Shown one piece after another: positions 26,780 to 35,553 of a DNA stretch of 64,000 nucleotides. This DNA is from Pseudocitrobacter cyperus (GTDB lineage Bacteria > Pseudomonadota > Gammaproteobacteria > Enterobacterales > Enterobacteriaceae): the NCBI RefSeq assembly GCF_039889165.1, contig NZ_JAYMYY010000003.1:310001-374000 (forward strand). Reading direction: 5' to 3'. A program made the translations under genes and the position numbers. The number at the start of each line of letters is the position of its first letter. Position 1 is the stretch's first letter. Below the pieces are notes generated by a model. That model made no database searches and was not told the DNA's origin. It was given only the letters and a program-made list of their open reading frames with translations.

Positions 26780-28924
26780 TTACAGCGCGCAGGATACGCA
26801 GCCTTCAATTTCCGTACCTTCCAGCGCAAGCTGGCGCAGGCGAATGTAGTAGAGGGTTTTGATCCCTTTCTTCCATGCGTAAATCTGCGCTTTGTTGATA
26901 TCGCGCGTGGTGGCGGTATCGGGGAAGAAGAGGGTCAGCGACAGCCCCTGATCAACGTGGCGCGTCGCTTCGGCGTAGGTGTCGATAATCTTCTCCGGGC
27001 CAATCTCATATGCGTCCTGGTAGAGCGCAAGATTATCGTTATTCATAAAGGGCGCAGGATAGTAGACACGCCCGGTTTTGCCCTCTTTGCGGATTTCCAC
27101 TTTTGACACAATTGGGTGAATACTTGATGTGGCATGATTGATATAGGAAATTGACCCCGTCGGCGGAACAGCCTGTAAATTCTGGTTGTAGAGGCCATAA
27201 CACATCACCGCTTCGCGTAACTGCCGCCAGTTTTCGTGGCTCGGCAGGATAACGCCAGAACGCTGGAAGAGGGCGCGAATGCGCGCATGTTTCGGCTGCC
27301 AGTCACCCTCCAGATATTGCGTAAAATATTCGCCGCTGGCGTAGCGGGACGTTTCAAACCCGGCAAAATGTTCCCCGCGTTCACGCGCGATGAGCATCGA
27401 GGTGTGCAACGCGTGCCAGGTCACGGTGTAGAAGTAGAGGTTTGTGAACTCCAGTGCTTCCGGGCTGCCGTAAGCGATGCCTTCCCGCGCCAGATAGCCA
27501 TGCAGGTTCATCTGCCCAAGCCCGATGGCATGGGACGCCGCGTTACCCGCTTCAATGGATGGCACCGAACGAATGTGGCTCATATCGGAAACGGCCGTCA
27601 GGCCGCGGATCGCCGTTGCGATGGTCAGGCCAAAATTGGGTGAATCCATGGCGTGTGCAATATTCAGTGAACCGAGATTACAGGAGATATCATGGCCGGT
27701 AGTCGCGTAATCGAGGTTGTCGTCATAGGTTGACGCACTGTTCACCTGCAAAATTTCCGAACACAGGTTGCTCATGTTAATGCGCCCGGCAATGGGGTTG
27801 GCACGATTTACCGTATCTTCATACATGATGTACGGATAGCCGGACTCAAACTGGATCTCCGCCAGCGTCTGGAAGAAATCCCGCGCATTGATGTATTTTT
27901 TGCGCACTCCCGGGTTCGCTTCCAGTTCGGCGTACATCTCGCTGATGGCGATATCGCCAAAAGGCTTGCCGTACAGGCGCTCGACGTCATAGGGTGAGAA
28001 GAGCGCCATCTCAGCATTCTCTTTCGCTAAGCGGAAAGTGATATCAGGAATGACCACCCCGAGCGAGAGCGTCTTGATACGGATTTTCTCATCGGCATTT
28101 TCCCGTTTGGTATCAAGAAAACGCAGAATATCCGGATGATGGGCATGCAGGTAAACCGCCCCTGCGCCCTGGCGCGCACCGAGCTGATTGGCGTATGAAA
28201 ACGCATCTTCCAGCATTTTCATGACCGGAATAACGCCGGAAGACTGGTTCTCAATACGCTTGATTGGCGCGCCTGACTCACGCAAATTCGACAGCAAAAA
28301 GGCGACGCCGCCGCCGCGTTTAGAGAGCTGTAACGCTGAATTTACCGCGCGGCCAATGGATTCCATATTGTCCTCAATGCGTAACAGGAAGCAGGAAACC
28401 AGCTCGCCGCGCTGCTGTTTGCCGCAGTTGAGAAAGGTGGGCGTGGCCGGCTGGAATCGCCCGGACAGCATCTCATCGGTTAACTGACAAGCGAGCGCTT
28501 CATCGCCCTGCGCGAGGGTCAATGCCACCATGCAAACGCGATCGGCGAAGTGCTCCAGATAACGCTTACCGTCGAAGGTTTTTAAGGTGTAGCTGGTGTA
28601 GAACTTCCATGCGCCAAGAAAGGTCTGGAATCGAAAACCGCTGGAGTGCGCGTGCTTAAACAGCGCAATGACAAAGGGCCGTGGATAGCGCTTCAGAACG
28701 GTTTCATCGTAATAGCCCTCCGCGACCAGCCAGCGCAGGCGCTCCTCTTCATCAGTAAAGTTAACGCTATTTGGCTGAACGTGTGCGATCATAAAAGCAT
28801 CAACGGCTTCATGGTCTTTTTCAAACTGAATCTGCCCGTTACGGTCATACAGATTCAGCATCGCGTTCAGGGCATGATAATCAGGCGTAACCTGGGTTAT
28901 AGGTTCTGCGGTTGTCGTTGCCAA
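26780..28924 (-). CDS. nrdE: Class Ib ribonucleotide reductase large subunit NrdE
   Basis: Catalytic subunit (714 residues) that reduces ribonucleoside diphosphates. The sequence holds the conserved active-site segments (SNLCSEI, CNLGSLN, PTGSIS) and the C-terminal cysteine pair CVSCAL that is re-reduced by NrdH. Its start overlaps the end of nrdI by 28 bp. Confidence 0.98.
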   Translation of the reverse strand: MATTTAEPITQVTPDYHALNAMLNLYDRNGQIQFEKDHEAVDAFMIAHVQPNSVNFTDEEERLRWLVAEGYYDETVLKRYPRPFVIALFKHAHSSGFRFQTFLGAWKFYTSYTLKTFDGKRYLEHFADRVCMVALTLAQGDEALACQLTDEMLSGRFQPATPTFLNCGKQQRGELVSCFLLRIEDNMESIGRAVNSALQLSKRGGGVAFLLSNLRESGAPIKRIENQSSGVIPVMKMLEDAFSYANQLGARQGAGAVYLHAHHPDILRFLDTKRENADEKIRIKTLSLGVVIPDITFRLAKENAEMALFSPYDVERLYGKPFGDIAISEMYAELEANPGVRKKYINARDFFQTLAEIQFESGYPYIMYEDTVNRANPIAGRINMSNLCSEILQVNSASTYDDNLDYATTGHDISCNLGSLNIAHAMDSPNFGLTIATAIRGLTAVSDMSHIRSVPSIEAGNAASHAIGLGQMNLHGYLAREGIAYGSPEALEFTNLYFYTVTWHALHTSMLIARERGEHFAGFETSRYASGEYFTQYLEGDWQPKHARIRALFQRSGVILPSHENWRQLREAVMCYGLYNQNLQAVPPTGSISYINHATSSIHPIVSKVEIRKEGKTGRVYYPAPFMNNDNLALYQDAYEIGPEKIIDTYAEATRHVDQGLSLTLFFPDTATTRDINKAQIYAWKKGIKTLYYIRLRQLALEGTEIEGCVSCAL

Positions 28925-29307
28925 AATTCGCTCACTCCTTTTCGCACGGTATCGATATCGTGTTGCGTGCCCATCAGCTCAAAACGGTAGAGCCAGGGAA
29001 TCTGACATTTTTTAGCGATCACCGCGCCCGCGCGGCCATACGCATCGCCAAAGTTTCGGTTTCCGGCGGCAATCACGCCGCGGATCAATGCCCGGTTCTG
29101 CGGGTCGTTTAAAAAGCGGATCACCTGACGCGGTACCGAGCCTGCCGTACCGCCTCCGCCATAGCTGGGCAGCACCAGAATATAAGGCTCGTCGGCCTGG
29201 ATACGCTCCCGTTCATCCAGCGGAATGCGGATCGCAGGCAGCCCGAGGCGCATCATAAAGCGGTGCGTGTTCTCAGAGCTGCTGGAGAAGTAGACGAGGC
29301 GGCTCAT
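28897..29307 (-). CDS. nrdI: Flavodoxin-like NrdI
   Basis: FMN protein of 136 residues that supplies the oxidant needed to assemble the Mn2-tyrosyl radical cofactor of NrdF. It has the flavodoxin start LVYFSSSSENTHRF for FMN phosphate binding. It overlaps both nrdH (4 bp) and nrdE (28 bp), which suggests tight translational coupling. Confidence 0.97.
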   Translation of the reverse strand: MSRLVYFSSSSENTHRFMMRLGLPAIRIPLDERERIQADEPYILVLPSYGGGGTAGSVPRQVIRFLNDPQNRALIRGVIAAGNRNFGDAYGRAGAVIAKKCQIPWLYRFELMGTQHDIDTVRKGVSEFWQRQPQNL

Positions 29308-29549
29308 GCGTGAGCGGCGATAGCATCGGGGCGTAGGCGGTTGATCATATCCGGGCGGAACCCTGACCAGCGGGTGTCACCGGCGATGACCACCGGAAGC
29401 TGACGAAAACCCTGCTCACGCAGCGTATCGGCCATCTCAGGATGCTGGTCGAGATTCACCATCTCAAAATCAAAGCCGCGACTCTCCATTGCCCGTTTGG
29501 TAGCGTGACACTGGATACAGTTATTACGAGTGTAAATAGTAATGCGCAT
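29304..29549 (-). CDS. nrdH: Glutaredoxin-like NrdH
   Basis: Small redoxin of 81 residues that reduces NrdE and is itself reduced by thioredoxin reductase. Active site CIQC (residues 11-14) and the WSGFRPD segment typical of NrdH are present. The start at 29549 gives MRITIYTRN as in E. coli; the five residues before it in the longer frame are not conserved. First gene of nrdHIEF. Confidence 0.96.
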   Translation of the reverse strand: MRITIYTRNNCIQCHATKRAMESRGFDFEMVNLDQHPEMADTLREQGFRQLPVVIAGDTRWSGFRPDMINRLRPDAIAAHA

Positions 29550-29623
29550 GATTCGTATTTCCATTTAAAATGATAATAAGGCGCAGTTAAGAGCGTCGGT
29601 TGTGGCGTGATTACCTGAAAGGA

Positions 29624-29670
29624 ATACTAGATGTAGTTTTTGGAAAGTTCAACCATACAATATATAGATA
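29624..29670 (-). promoter_or_regulatory. Paired NrdR boxes upstream of nrdHIEF
   Basis: ATACTAGATGTAGTTT (29624-29639) and ATACAATATATAGATA (29655-29670) resemble the NrdR consensus acaCwAtATaTwGtgt. Their centres are exactly 31 bp apart, the phasing required for cooperative NrdR binding. A TGATAATAA stretch at 29570-29578 could be part of a Fur site. NrdR and Fur control of nrdHIEF is established in enterics; these exact boxes are my reading. Confidence 0.65.
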
Positions 29671-29674
29671 TTTA

Positions 29675-29712
29675 AACAAAAAAAGCCCTCTGCGCATGAG
29701 ACACAGGGGGCC
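29675..29712 (-). terminator. Terminator of the AhpD-like gene
   Basis: On the minus strand GCCCCCTG...CAGAGGGC is followed by seven T residues, just past the AhpD-like gene and before the nrdH promoter region. Confidence 0.8.
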
Positions 29713-29730
29713 GGAAGCTTTTGCCTAAAA

Positions 29731-30165
29731 TTACATGCGCATAGCGATAGCGAGGCGGTTGAAAGCGTTCATCAGGCTGACAGCGAAGGTCAGGTCGCTG
29801 ATTTGCTCTGCGCTAAAATGCGCCTGTAGCGGATGGTAAACGCTATCCTCCGCATGATGCTCGGCGATATGCGTGACATCTTCTGCCCAGGCCAGCGCCG
29901 CGCACTCCGCTTCGCTGAAGTGGGTGCTTACTCTCCAGCCAGCCAGAGCATCCAGCTTCGTCTGCTCTACACCCGATTTCCTCAGCGCTTTACTGTGCAT
30001 CTCCAGACAGAAGGCGCAACCGTTGATCTGCGACACGCGTAGGTAGACCAGCTCCAGCAGGGCGCGATCCAGCGAACTTTTTTCCAGGGCCAGGCTCGCC
30101 TGAACCATGCCTTTGTAGACTTCGGGGCTTAATTCGTAATAGGGCTGGCGCAGCAGGGTTGTCAT
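29731..30165 (-). CDS. Carboxymuconolactone decarboxylase/AhpD-like protein
   Basis: A 144-residue all-helical protein with the AhpD-type redox motif CAFCLEMH (Cys-x-x-Cys-x-x-x-His). Related proteins act as alkylhydroperoxidase partners or unspecified peroxidases. The start at 30165 (MTTLLRQPYYEL) has a GGAGA site. A longer in-frame extension runs into the divergent regulator and is not credible. Its divergence from a MocR gene suggests that regulator controls it. The pair is not present between nrdH and ygaM in E. coli. Confidence 0.8.
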   Translation of the reverse strand: MTTLLRQPYYELSPEVYKGMVQASLALEKSSLDRALLELVYLRVSQINGCAFCLEMHSKALRKSGVEQTKLDALAGWRVSTHFSEAECAALAWAEDVTHIAEHHAEDSVYHPLQAHFSAEQISDLTFAVSLMNAFNRLAIAMRM

Positions 30166-30254
30166 ATCGTCTCTCCTCGTTTTTGTTGCAGGAAAGATAG
30201 CACTATAATGGTATGAGTAAGATGACCATATTGTGAGTAAAAAAGCAGACCATA

Positions 30255-31601
30255 ATGCAAAACGAAGGGCCGCGTTATCGGCAAATTGCCTGGCAGTTAA
30301 AAACGGCGATTGAAGAGGGAAAGCTGGGCGCTGGGCGTCGGCTACCCTCCAGTCGGGTCTACGCTCAGGAGTTGGGCGTTTCGCGCGTGACGGTAGAAAA
30401 TGCCTATGGCGAGCTGGTGGCACAGGGCTGGCTGGAGCGGCGTGGTCAGGCAGGAACATTTGTCAGTGAACATCTGACGCTTAAACCCGTCGCCGTGGAA
30501 CCGACCTGGTTTGGTGGCGAAGAGCCGCATCCTCAGCCGTTTCAATTGGGATTACCCGCGCTGGATCTCTTCCCACGCGCGTTATGGGCAAGAATGATGG
30601 GGCGACGGCTGCGAACCCAGACCCGTTTTGATCTGGCGCTGGGCGATGTGTGCGGCGAGATGGCTTTGCGTCAGGCAATTGTTGAGTATCTCCGACTTTC
30701 GCGCAGTATCGAATGTTTGCCAGAGCAGGTGTTTATCACCTCCGGTTATGCCGCCTCGATGAGTTTGATTCTCCGGGCGCTGAACGGCCAGGGGCAGGGA
30801 ATGTGGGTGGAAGATCCTGGTTTCCCGCTTATCCGCCCGGTGATAGCCCGGGAAGGCATCACCCTGCATCCTATCCCCGTAGATAACGAAGGTATGAATG
30901 TAGAGTGGGCACTTGCTAACGTGTCGGATGCCCGTTTTGCGCTGGTTACTCCCGCCCATCAAAGCCCGTTGGGTGTGGCGCTGTCTCTGCCGCGCCGCCG
31001 GCAATTGCTGGACTGGGCAATGCATAATCAGGCATGGATCATTGAAGATGACTATGACAGTGAGTTTCGCTATCAGGGCAAACCGTTGCCGCCGTTGAAA
31101 AGCCTGGATGCGCCGCAGCGCGTAATTTACGCCGGAACCTTTAGCAAGGCGATGTTCCCCGCGCTGCGCACGGCCTGGCTGGTGGTACCTTTACCGCTGG
31201 TGGGGGCATTTCGCGAGCTGGTGCGGCAGATTGCCTGCCCGGTGCCTATTCCTGGTCAACAAACGTTGGGCGATTTTATTCGGGAAGGCCACTTCTGGCG
31301 CCATCTTAAAAAGATGCGTGTGCATTACGCCCGGCGGCGACGCTGGCTTGAAGAGGCGCTATTGGCTCAGGGTTTTGATGTGGTGGCACAGCAGGGCGGT
31401 ATTCAGTTGGTGGTGAATATTTCCGGCGACGATCGCCGGCTTGCCGCTCAGGCGCGTGCGGCCGGGCTGGCGGTTCAGGCAATCAATGACTGGCGGATCG
31501 CGGGCAGAGGCACTCCGGGGCTTATCATGAGTTTTACTAACATTGTGTCGCAGAATATGGCGAATGAACAGGTGGCGGCATTGAGGCGAGCACTTACGTA
31601 A
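30255..31601 (+). CDS. MocR-type (GntR/aminotransferase) transcriptional regulator
   Basis: A 448-residue fusion of an N-terminal GntR winged helix (about residues 5-72, with LPSSRVYAQELGVSRVTVENAY) and a fold-type I aminotransferase-like domain. The PLP lysine is in AGTFSKAMFPALR, and EDDYDSEFRY is the usual MocR segment. Such proteins sense PLP or an amino compound. It is transcribed away from the AhpD-like gene across an 89-bp gap that likely holds its operator. The ligand is unknown. Confidence 0.87.
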   Translation: MQNEGPRYRQIAWQLKTAIEEGKLGAGRRLPSSRVYAQELGVSRVTVENAYGELVAQGWLERRGQAGTFVSEHLTLKPVAVEPTWFGGEEPHPQPFQLGLPALDLFPRALWARMMGRRLRTQTRFDLALGDVCGEMALRQAIVEYLRLSRSIECLPEQVFITSGYAASMSLILRALNGQGQGMWVEDPGFPLIRPVIAREGITLHPIPVDNEGMNVEWALANVSDARFALVTPAHQSPLGVALSLPRRRQLLDWAMHNQAWIIEDDYDSEFRYQGKPLPPLKSLDAPQRVIYAGTFSKAMFPALRTAWLVVPLPLVGAFRELVRQIACPVPIPGQQTLGDFIREGHFWRHLKKMRVHYARRRRWLEEALLAQGFDVVAQQGGIQLVVNISGDDRRLAAQARAAGLAVQAINDWRIAGRGTPGLIMSFTNIVSQNMANEQVAALRRALT

Positions 31602-31603
31602 AA

Positions 31604-31626
31604 ACCCCGGCGGATAAAAGCCGGGG
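31604..31626 (+). terminator. Terminator of the MocR gene
   Basis: CCCCGGC and GCCGGGG form a 7-bp stem immediately after the stop codon, with A residues upstream. Confidence 0.65.
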
Positions 31627-31706
31627 CGCAGACGCGTAGCCGTTCAGAACGTTATCTTACTGTTTTCCGATACGGCGCATTTATTATCTTCACATATCCA
31701 CTTCAA

Positions 31707-32033
31707 TTATCGACGCAAACTTAATAATGCGCCAATAAATATCCCTACGGCGGCCACCGCGCCTAAACTTTGCCACGGTTTATCTCGCACATAGGTGCTG
31801 GCGCAGTTCAGGTAATCGCAAGCGGCCTGCTGTGAACGGCTGCGGCCATGCAGTCTGGCGCGAGACTCCTTCAACAGCGCCTGTGCTTTGCGGCGTGCGG
31901 CTTCGGCTTCGCCTTTTGCATCGCTACCCCAGCTTTTCAGTACATCCTCAAGACTGTCGGCTAACTGATTGACTTGATCCTGAATATCCTGAGTCTCATC
32001 AACAACGTCATTGCGGCCAAATCGATTAGGCAT
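31707..32033 (-). CDS. ygaM: DUF883 membrane-anchored ribosome-binding protein YgaM
   Basis: A 108-residue ElaB/YqjD/YgaM family protein. An N-terminal helical, charged region is followed by a single C-terminal membrane helix (AAVGIFIGALLSL). Related proteins bind ribosomes in stationary phase and tether them to the inner membrane. Very close to E. coli YgaM, at the same place next to ygaC. Confidence 0.93.
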   Translation of the reverse strand: MPNRFGRNDVVDETQDIQDQVNQLADSLEDVLKSWGSDAKGEAEAARRKAQALLKESRARLHGRSRSQQAACDYLNCASTYVRDKPWQSLGAVAAVGIFIGALLSLRR

Positions 32034-32196
32034 GTGCTTCTCCTTTTAAGTGGGGACGGAATTAAGTGTAGGCAAAATTTTTATCCTTTGGAGTTAATCA
32101 CAAGGAATTGACGCGTTTGTGGATTTTTCTGAAAGCGAGGTTAATGCTGATTACTGTAAGGTGGCGGTGCAGTAAAAAGATGACGAGGAAAAAATA

Positions 32197-32541
32197 ATGT
32201 ATTTACGACCTGACGAGGTGGCGCGCGTTCTTGAAAAAGTGGGCTTCACTGTGGATGTAGTAACCCAGAAAGCTTACGGCTATCGCCGTGGGGAAAATTA
32301 TGTATACGTGAATCGCGAAGCGAGGATGGGGCGCACAGCGTTAGTTATCCACCCGGCGTTAAAAGAGCGGAGTAATTCTCTGGCGGAGCCGGCTTCTGAT
32401 ATAAAAACCTGCGATCACTACCAGCAATTTCCTCTCTACTTAGGTGGCGATGAACAACAGCATTACGGCATTCCGCATGGCTTTAGTTCACGTATTGCGC
32501 TGGAGCGTTATCTGAACGGCCTGTTTGGCGACGTTCGCTAA
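32197..32541 (+). CDS. ygaC: DUF2002 family protein YgaC
   Basis: Small cytoplasmic protein of 114 residues, nearly identical to E. coli YgaC over most of its length (MYLRPDEVARVLEKVGF start, YGIPHGFSSR near the end). The function is not known. The E. coli gene is Fur-regulated. It is divergent from ygaM. Confidence 0.94.
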   Translation: MYLRPDEVARVLEKVGFTVDVVTQKAYGYRRGENYVYVNREARMGRTALVIHPALKERSNSLAEPASDIKTCDHYQQFPLYLGGDEQQHYGIPHGFSSRIALERYLNGLFGDVR

Positions 32542-32545
32542 GAGA

Positions 32546-32567
32546 GCGACTGGCGTGGGCCAGTCGC
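32546..32567. terminator. Hairpin between ygaC and alaE
   Basis: GCGACTGGC and GCCAGTCGC form a 9-bp stem in the short gap between the convergent genes ygaC and alaE. It may serve both. Confidence 0.65.
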
Positions 32568-32573
32568 TACGCA

Positions 32574-33023
32574 TTATGCTTTTGCCTGGGTGTACTGGCT
32601 AACACGGAACAGGCGGCGGCAGAAGTCCAGGAAATAGCCATACACCGCACCCATCACCATAGAAACCACGATATTTGAGCTGACGGCCGCGGCAATCTGA
32701 TGCCAGTCTGCGCCAATGGTCAGCAGAATCACGACATATACCGGCGACTGGAAGGTGACATAAGCCAGCGTGTCGGCCAGATTTTTCACCCACCCGGCCG
32801 GGCTGATACGACGAGCCTGGCGCATGATGGCGTCACGGTAGATCCCGTATGGCCAGGCAATAATTATGTTGACCGGCACCGCTAACAGACGAGAAGAAAG
32901 AGACTGTTCAAAGGTCATCCCGGAGAGAAAAATTTCAATCATCATGTTCACGACGGAACAGTAGACCACCATCGCAAAAGTGTCTGCTGCTGCGTGACGC
33001 AGGCGTGACTGCGCAGAGAACAT
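32574..33023 (-). CDS. alaE: L-alanine exporter AlaE
   Basis: Inner-membrane protein of 149 residues with four hydrophobic segments. It exports L-alanine to relieve intracellular build-up in E. coli (formerly YgaW). The sequence is strongly conserved, including FQSPVYVVILL and SSNIVVSMVMGAVYGYF. Confidence 0.95.
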   Translation of the reverse strand: MFSAQSRLRHAAADTFAMVVYCSVVNMMIEIFLSGMTFEQSLSSRLLAVPVNIIIAWPYGIYRDAIMRQARRISPAGWVKNLADTLAYVTFQSPVYVVILLTIGADWHQIAAAVSSNIVVSMVMGAVYGYFLDFCRRLFRVSQYTQAKA

Positions 33024-33669
33024 CGGTATGCTCCTCGAAACGTAACGAAAATCGTCAAAAATGAATGGTTACAGGTGTTTTGGTTTGGTTTTTTATCCGT
33101 GTATAGGTTATCTGCCTATCATTAAACTAACAACTAGTGAAATATTTTTATTTATTGCCTTTTTGTCAATAAAATACTCTGTTAGTGAATGCTTTCTGGA
33201 TTTGGCATTATTTTTGGTTATCTGTTTTATTTATTTTATTTAAAATCAATGAGTTGTATTTTCATCTTTTCGGGCTGATAGCTGAGGCGACCGGAGGAAC
33301 TGCGACGTCATCATAACTGATGGTTTTTTTGTGTGATCAGCCTCTCTTTTGGTTTTTTTTATGCTGATAATAGTCATTCGGTGGTGTTTTATTCTGATGT
33401 GACTTTTTGTGTTTTATGCGTTTCATATGTGTAATTATTCACTTGTCATTTTGTTAGCAGAGCGTGATGTCATCCGTGATTTATACGCGATTGCCGCATC
33501 TGCTATACGAAATATTAATGGTAAGCATTAAGAAATATAAATAAATATAAGAATGCTGATGTTGGGAAATATTCATAAATATTTCATGGGTGGTAATAAA
33601 ATCAATAATATAATACAATCAGCTACTGAAGTGCCGTATTTTGATTTGAATAAGGATTTTAAACGCTCT
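33024..33669. other. AT-rich non-coding region upstream of stpA
   Basis: About 645 bp with long T and A runs and no convincing gene. A 60-codon frame at 33061-33243 and an in-frame extension of stpA from 33553 lack a ribosome binding site and homology. The composition suits H-NS/StpA binding and cross-regulation of stpA, which is known in E. coli. Confidence 0.7.
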
Positions 33670-34071
33670 ATGTCTGTTATGTTACAAAAATTGAATAATA
33701 TCCGTTCTTTGCGTGCAATGGCGCGAGATTTCTCCATTGACGTTCTTGAAGAAATGCTGGGAAAAGTCAGGATCGTCACTGAAGAAAAAAGAAATGAAGA
33801 GCAGTTTGCCGCGCAGCAACGTGCTGAACAGCAAGAAAAAATTAATACCTGGCTGGAATTAATGCAGGCTGACGGAATTTCTCCGGAAGAGTTGGCGGAT
33901 ATGAAAGCGGCACTTGTAACGACGCCGAAAAAACGCGCTACGCGTCCGGCAAAATATCAGTTCACCGATTTCAACGGTGAAGTAAAAACCTGGACGGGGC
34001 AGGGGCGTACCCCAAAACCTATCGCACAGGCAATGGCTGAGGGAAAATCACTGAATGATTTCCTGATTTAA
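33670..34071 (+). CDS. stpA: H-NS paralogue StpA
   Basis: Nucleoid-associated protein and RNA chaperone of 133 residues. It has an N-terminal oligomerisation helix region (1-60), a linker and a C-terminal DNA-binding domain with TWTGQGRTPKPIAQAMAEGK. The start at 33670 (MSVMLQKLNNIRS) is the one conserved with E. coli StpA. A longer reading frame starting 39 codons earlier is not conserved. It can form mixed filaments with H-NS and silence AT-rich genes. Confidence 0.96.
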   Translation: MSVMLQKLNNIRSLRAMARDFSIDVLEEMLGKVRIVTEEKRNEEQFAAQQRAEQQEKINTWLELMQADGISPEELADMKAALVTTPKKRATRPAKYQFTDFNGEVKTWTGQGRTPKPIAQAMAEGKSLNDFLI

Positions 34072-34087
34072 GCTAAAGCATGTGAAA

Positions 34088-34111
34088 GCGGTGAGAATTT
34101 TCTCACCGCAC
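34088..34111. terminator. Bidirectional terminator after stpA
   Basis: GCGGTGAGAA and TTCTCACCGC form a 10-bp stem with a 2-nt loop between convergent stpA and the YodC-like gene. Confidence 0.8.
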
Positions 34112-34116
34112 TATTT

Positions 34117-34296
34117 TTAGCAGACGCCAAAATCACCTTCTTCAGTATATGGCGTAACATCTTCAGATTTCAGCGTATATTTTTCACCCTGTTCATTAGC
34201 CGCCTGAACCGCTACGATCTGATCGCTGTGTACTTCCAGCACCTTCAGTTTTGGCCCGCCCGCTTTCGGTTGCACAAAATCGCCTGGGGAATACAT
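34117..34296 (-). CDS. YodC-like DUF2158 protein
   Basis: A 59-residue protein that begins MYSPGDFVQPKAGGPKLKVL, matching the small SH3-like DUF2158 (YodC) family. Its function is unknown. The start at 34296 is chosen because AGGAG lies 8 nt upstream. Its neighbour ygaP is expected here; this small gene is not part of the E. coli K-12 locus. Confidence 0.75.
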   Translation of the reverse strand: MYSPGDFVQPKAGGPKLKVLEVHSDQIVAVQAANEQGEKYTLKSEDVTPYTEEGDFGVC

Positions 34297-34374
34297 CGTC
34301 ACACTCCTGTTCATCTGTTGGGATAATGATATTAGCCTATGTCCGTGTAATGAATTAGTAAACGTTGATAATGT

Positions 34375-34899
34375 TTATCTACGATTCCACGGCATAACCG
34401 CCAGTAGCCGTGCCATACCGCAAAATCCGCTGATCCCGGCGAAGGTAAGCCCTGCACCAACAAATGCGCTCAGCAGGTAGAACGCCTCCGAGACGGTATA
34501 GCCCAGTATGCAACCCAGAAGCGTTAAACTACCGGCAACGATTTGTACCTGTCGCATTAGCGGCAGCGGTTGTTTTTTATCTTCCACCGTTTCCAGCCCG
34601 GCGCGTTTCCAGGCCTGGAGCCCTCCTTCCATTATTTTGACCTCGGCGGGAGCCGCTGCGGCCACCAGGCGTTCACTATTGCTACGAGTACGATTCCCGG
34701 ACTGGCAGTGATAGATAACACTATCGCCTGCTTTTACCGGTAGCGTCGAGCCGCTCTCAATGGCGCTTAACGGAAATAGCCTGGCCTGTGCAATGTGTTC
34801 TCGTGCGTGCTCATCCGCATCACGAATATCAATCAGCATCGCGCCGTCACGGATAAGCTGCATTGCCTGTTGGGGAGATATTATCTCAGGTCTGTTCAT
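34375..34899 (-). CDS. ygaP: Membrane-bound rhodanese YgaP
   Basis: Inner-membrane sulfurtransferase of 174 residues. The N-terminal rhodanese domain has the active-site cysteine in YHCQSGNRTRSN (near residue 65), and two C-terminal membrane helices follow. E. coli YgaP moves sulfane sulfur and is S-nitrosylatable. The start at 34899 follows a CAGGAGG. In E. coli the ArsR-type sensor YgaV precedes it; no ygaV is found here. Confidence 0.92.
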   Translation of the reverse strand: MNRPEIISPQQAMQLIRDGAMLIDIRDADEHAREHIAQARLFPLSAIESGSTLPVKAGDSVIYHCQSGNRTRSNSERLVAAAAPAEVKIMEGGLQAWKRAGLETVEDKKQPLPLMRQVQIVAGSLTLLGCILGYTVSEAFYLLSAFVGAGLTFAGISGFCGMARLLAVMPWNRR

Positions 34900-35553
34900 T
34901 TTATTGCCTCCTGCAGGGTTCATCCTATCCTGGAGTAAATGCAAAAAAATAACCATAGATAATGCAGTGATGATGATGCCGGGGAGACGGCTACCGCGAG
35001 TGGCATTATATAATCTATGGTTAATTTTCTTAGGGCGATCATTATTTATCCACGTTATAGCTATGGTTAATATGTATTCTAAGAATATTCTTAGTTAATG
35101 TAAATGTTGAAAGCTTGTGGGTATAAAATTCCAGCAAGAAAGATTGATTTTTTGTTAATTATTAAAGTTTGTTAATGATGGTGTTAAATTGCATGGCGTT
35201 ATGTGGGGGTGAGTGATGTTAAGTGGTGTCCAAAATGCAACATTGTGGATTTATTTGCCCATCACTCAGTCTTTGGGTAATTTATTTAACGCATTCTCTA
35301 CATAATTTGTTGTTGCAATTAATGCTACTGCCGATATCATTTATTCGCAGACCTAATACATTCAGCGGGTCTGCTACTCCATAAAGTCGATATTCTACCC
35401 CAGAGAAACATGCGGGAGATTAGAGACCATGCAAAATATCCTACAGATGGAACGACGATAAACTTCAACACGGAAGAACTGGCGCTATATGCCACAGGTT
35501 TGCTGCCTGGCATATACCGCATTGGATAGCCGTTAAAGAAGAGAGAAATAACA
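34900..35553. promoter_or_regulatory. Non-coding region between ygaP and the fimbrial operon
   Basis: About 650 bp without a convincing gene. It contains CTATGGTTAAT twice (near 35013 and 35061) with an inverted AACCATAG near 34952, and a perfect 16-bp palindrome CTAAGAATATTCTTAG (35079-35094). Further on, an ATATGCCA/TGGCATAT hairpin (35487-35515) lies about 40 bp before the pilin start, inside its probable leader. These are candidate control sites for ygaP and for the fimbrial operon. The regulators are unknown. Confidence 0.5.

Noticed and set aside
30166..30459. A 98-residue N-terminal extension of the AhpD-like protein
   Set aside because: It runs antisense through the divergent MocR gene and lacks homology; the start at 30165 has a good ribosome site.
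33061..33243. A 60-codon hydrophobic frame upstream of stpA
   Set aside because: It lies in very AT-rich DNA with no ribosome binding site and has the composition expected of random T-rich sequence.
33553..33669. N-terminal extension of StpA by 39 codons
   Set aside because: The extension is not conserved in H-NS/StpA proteins, and MSVMLQ at 33670 is the usual start.
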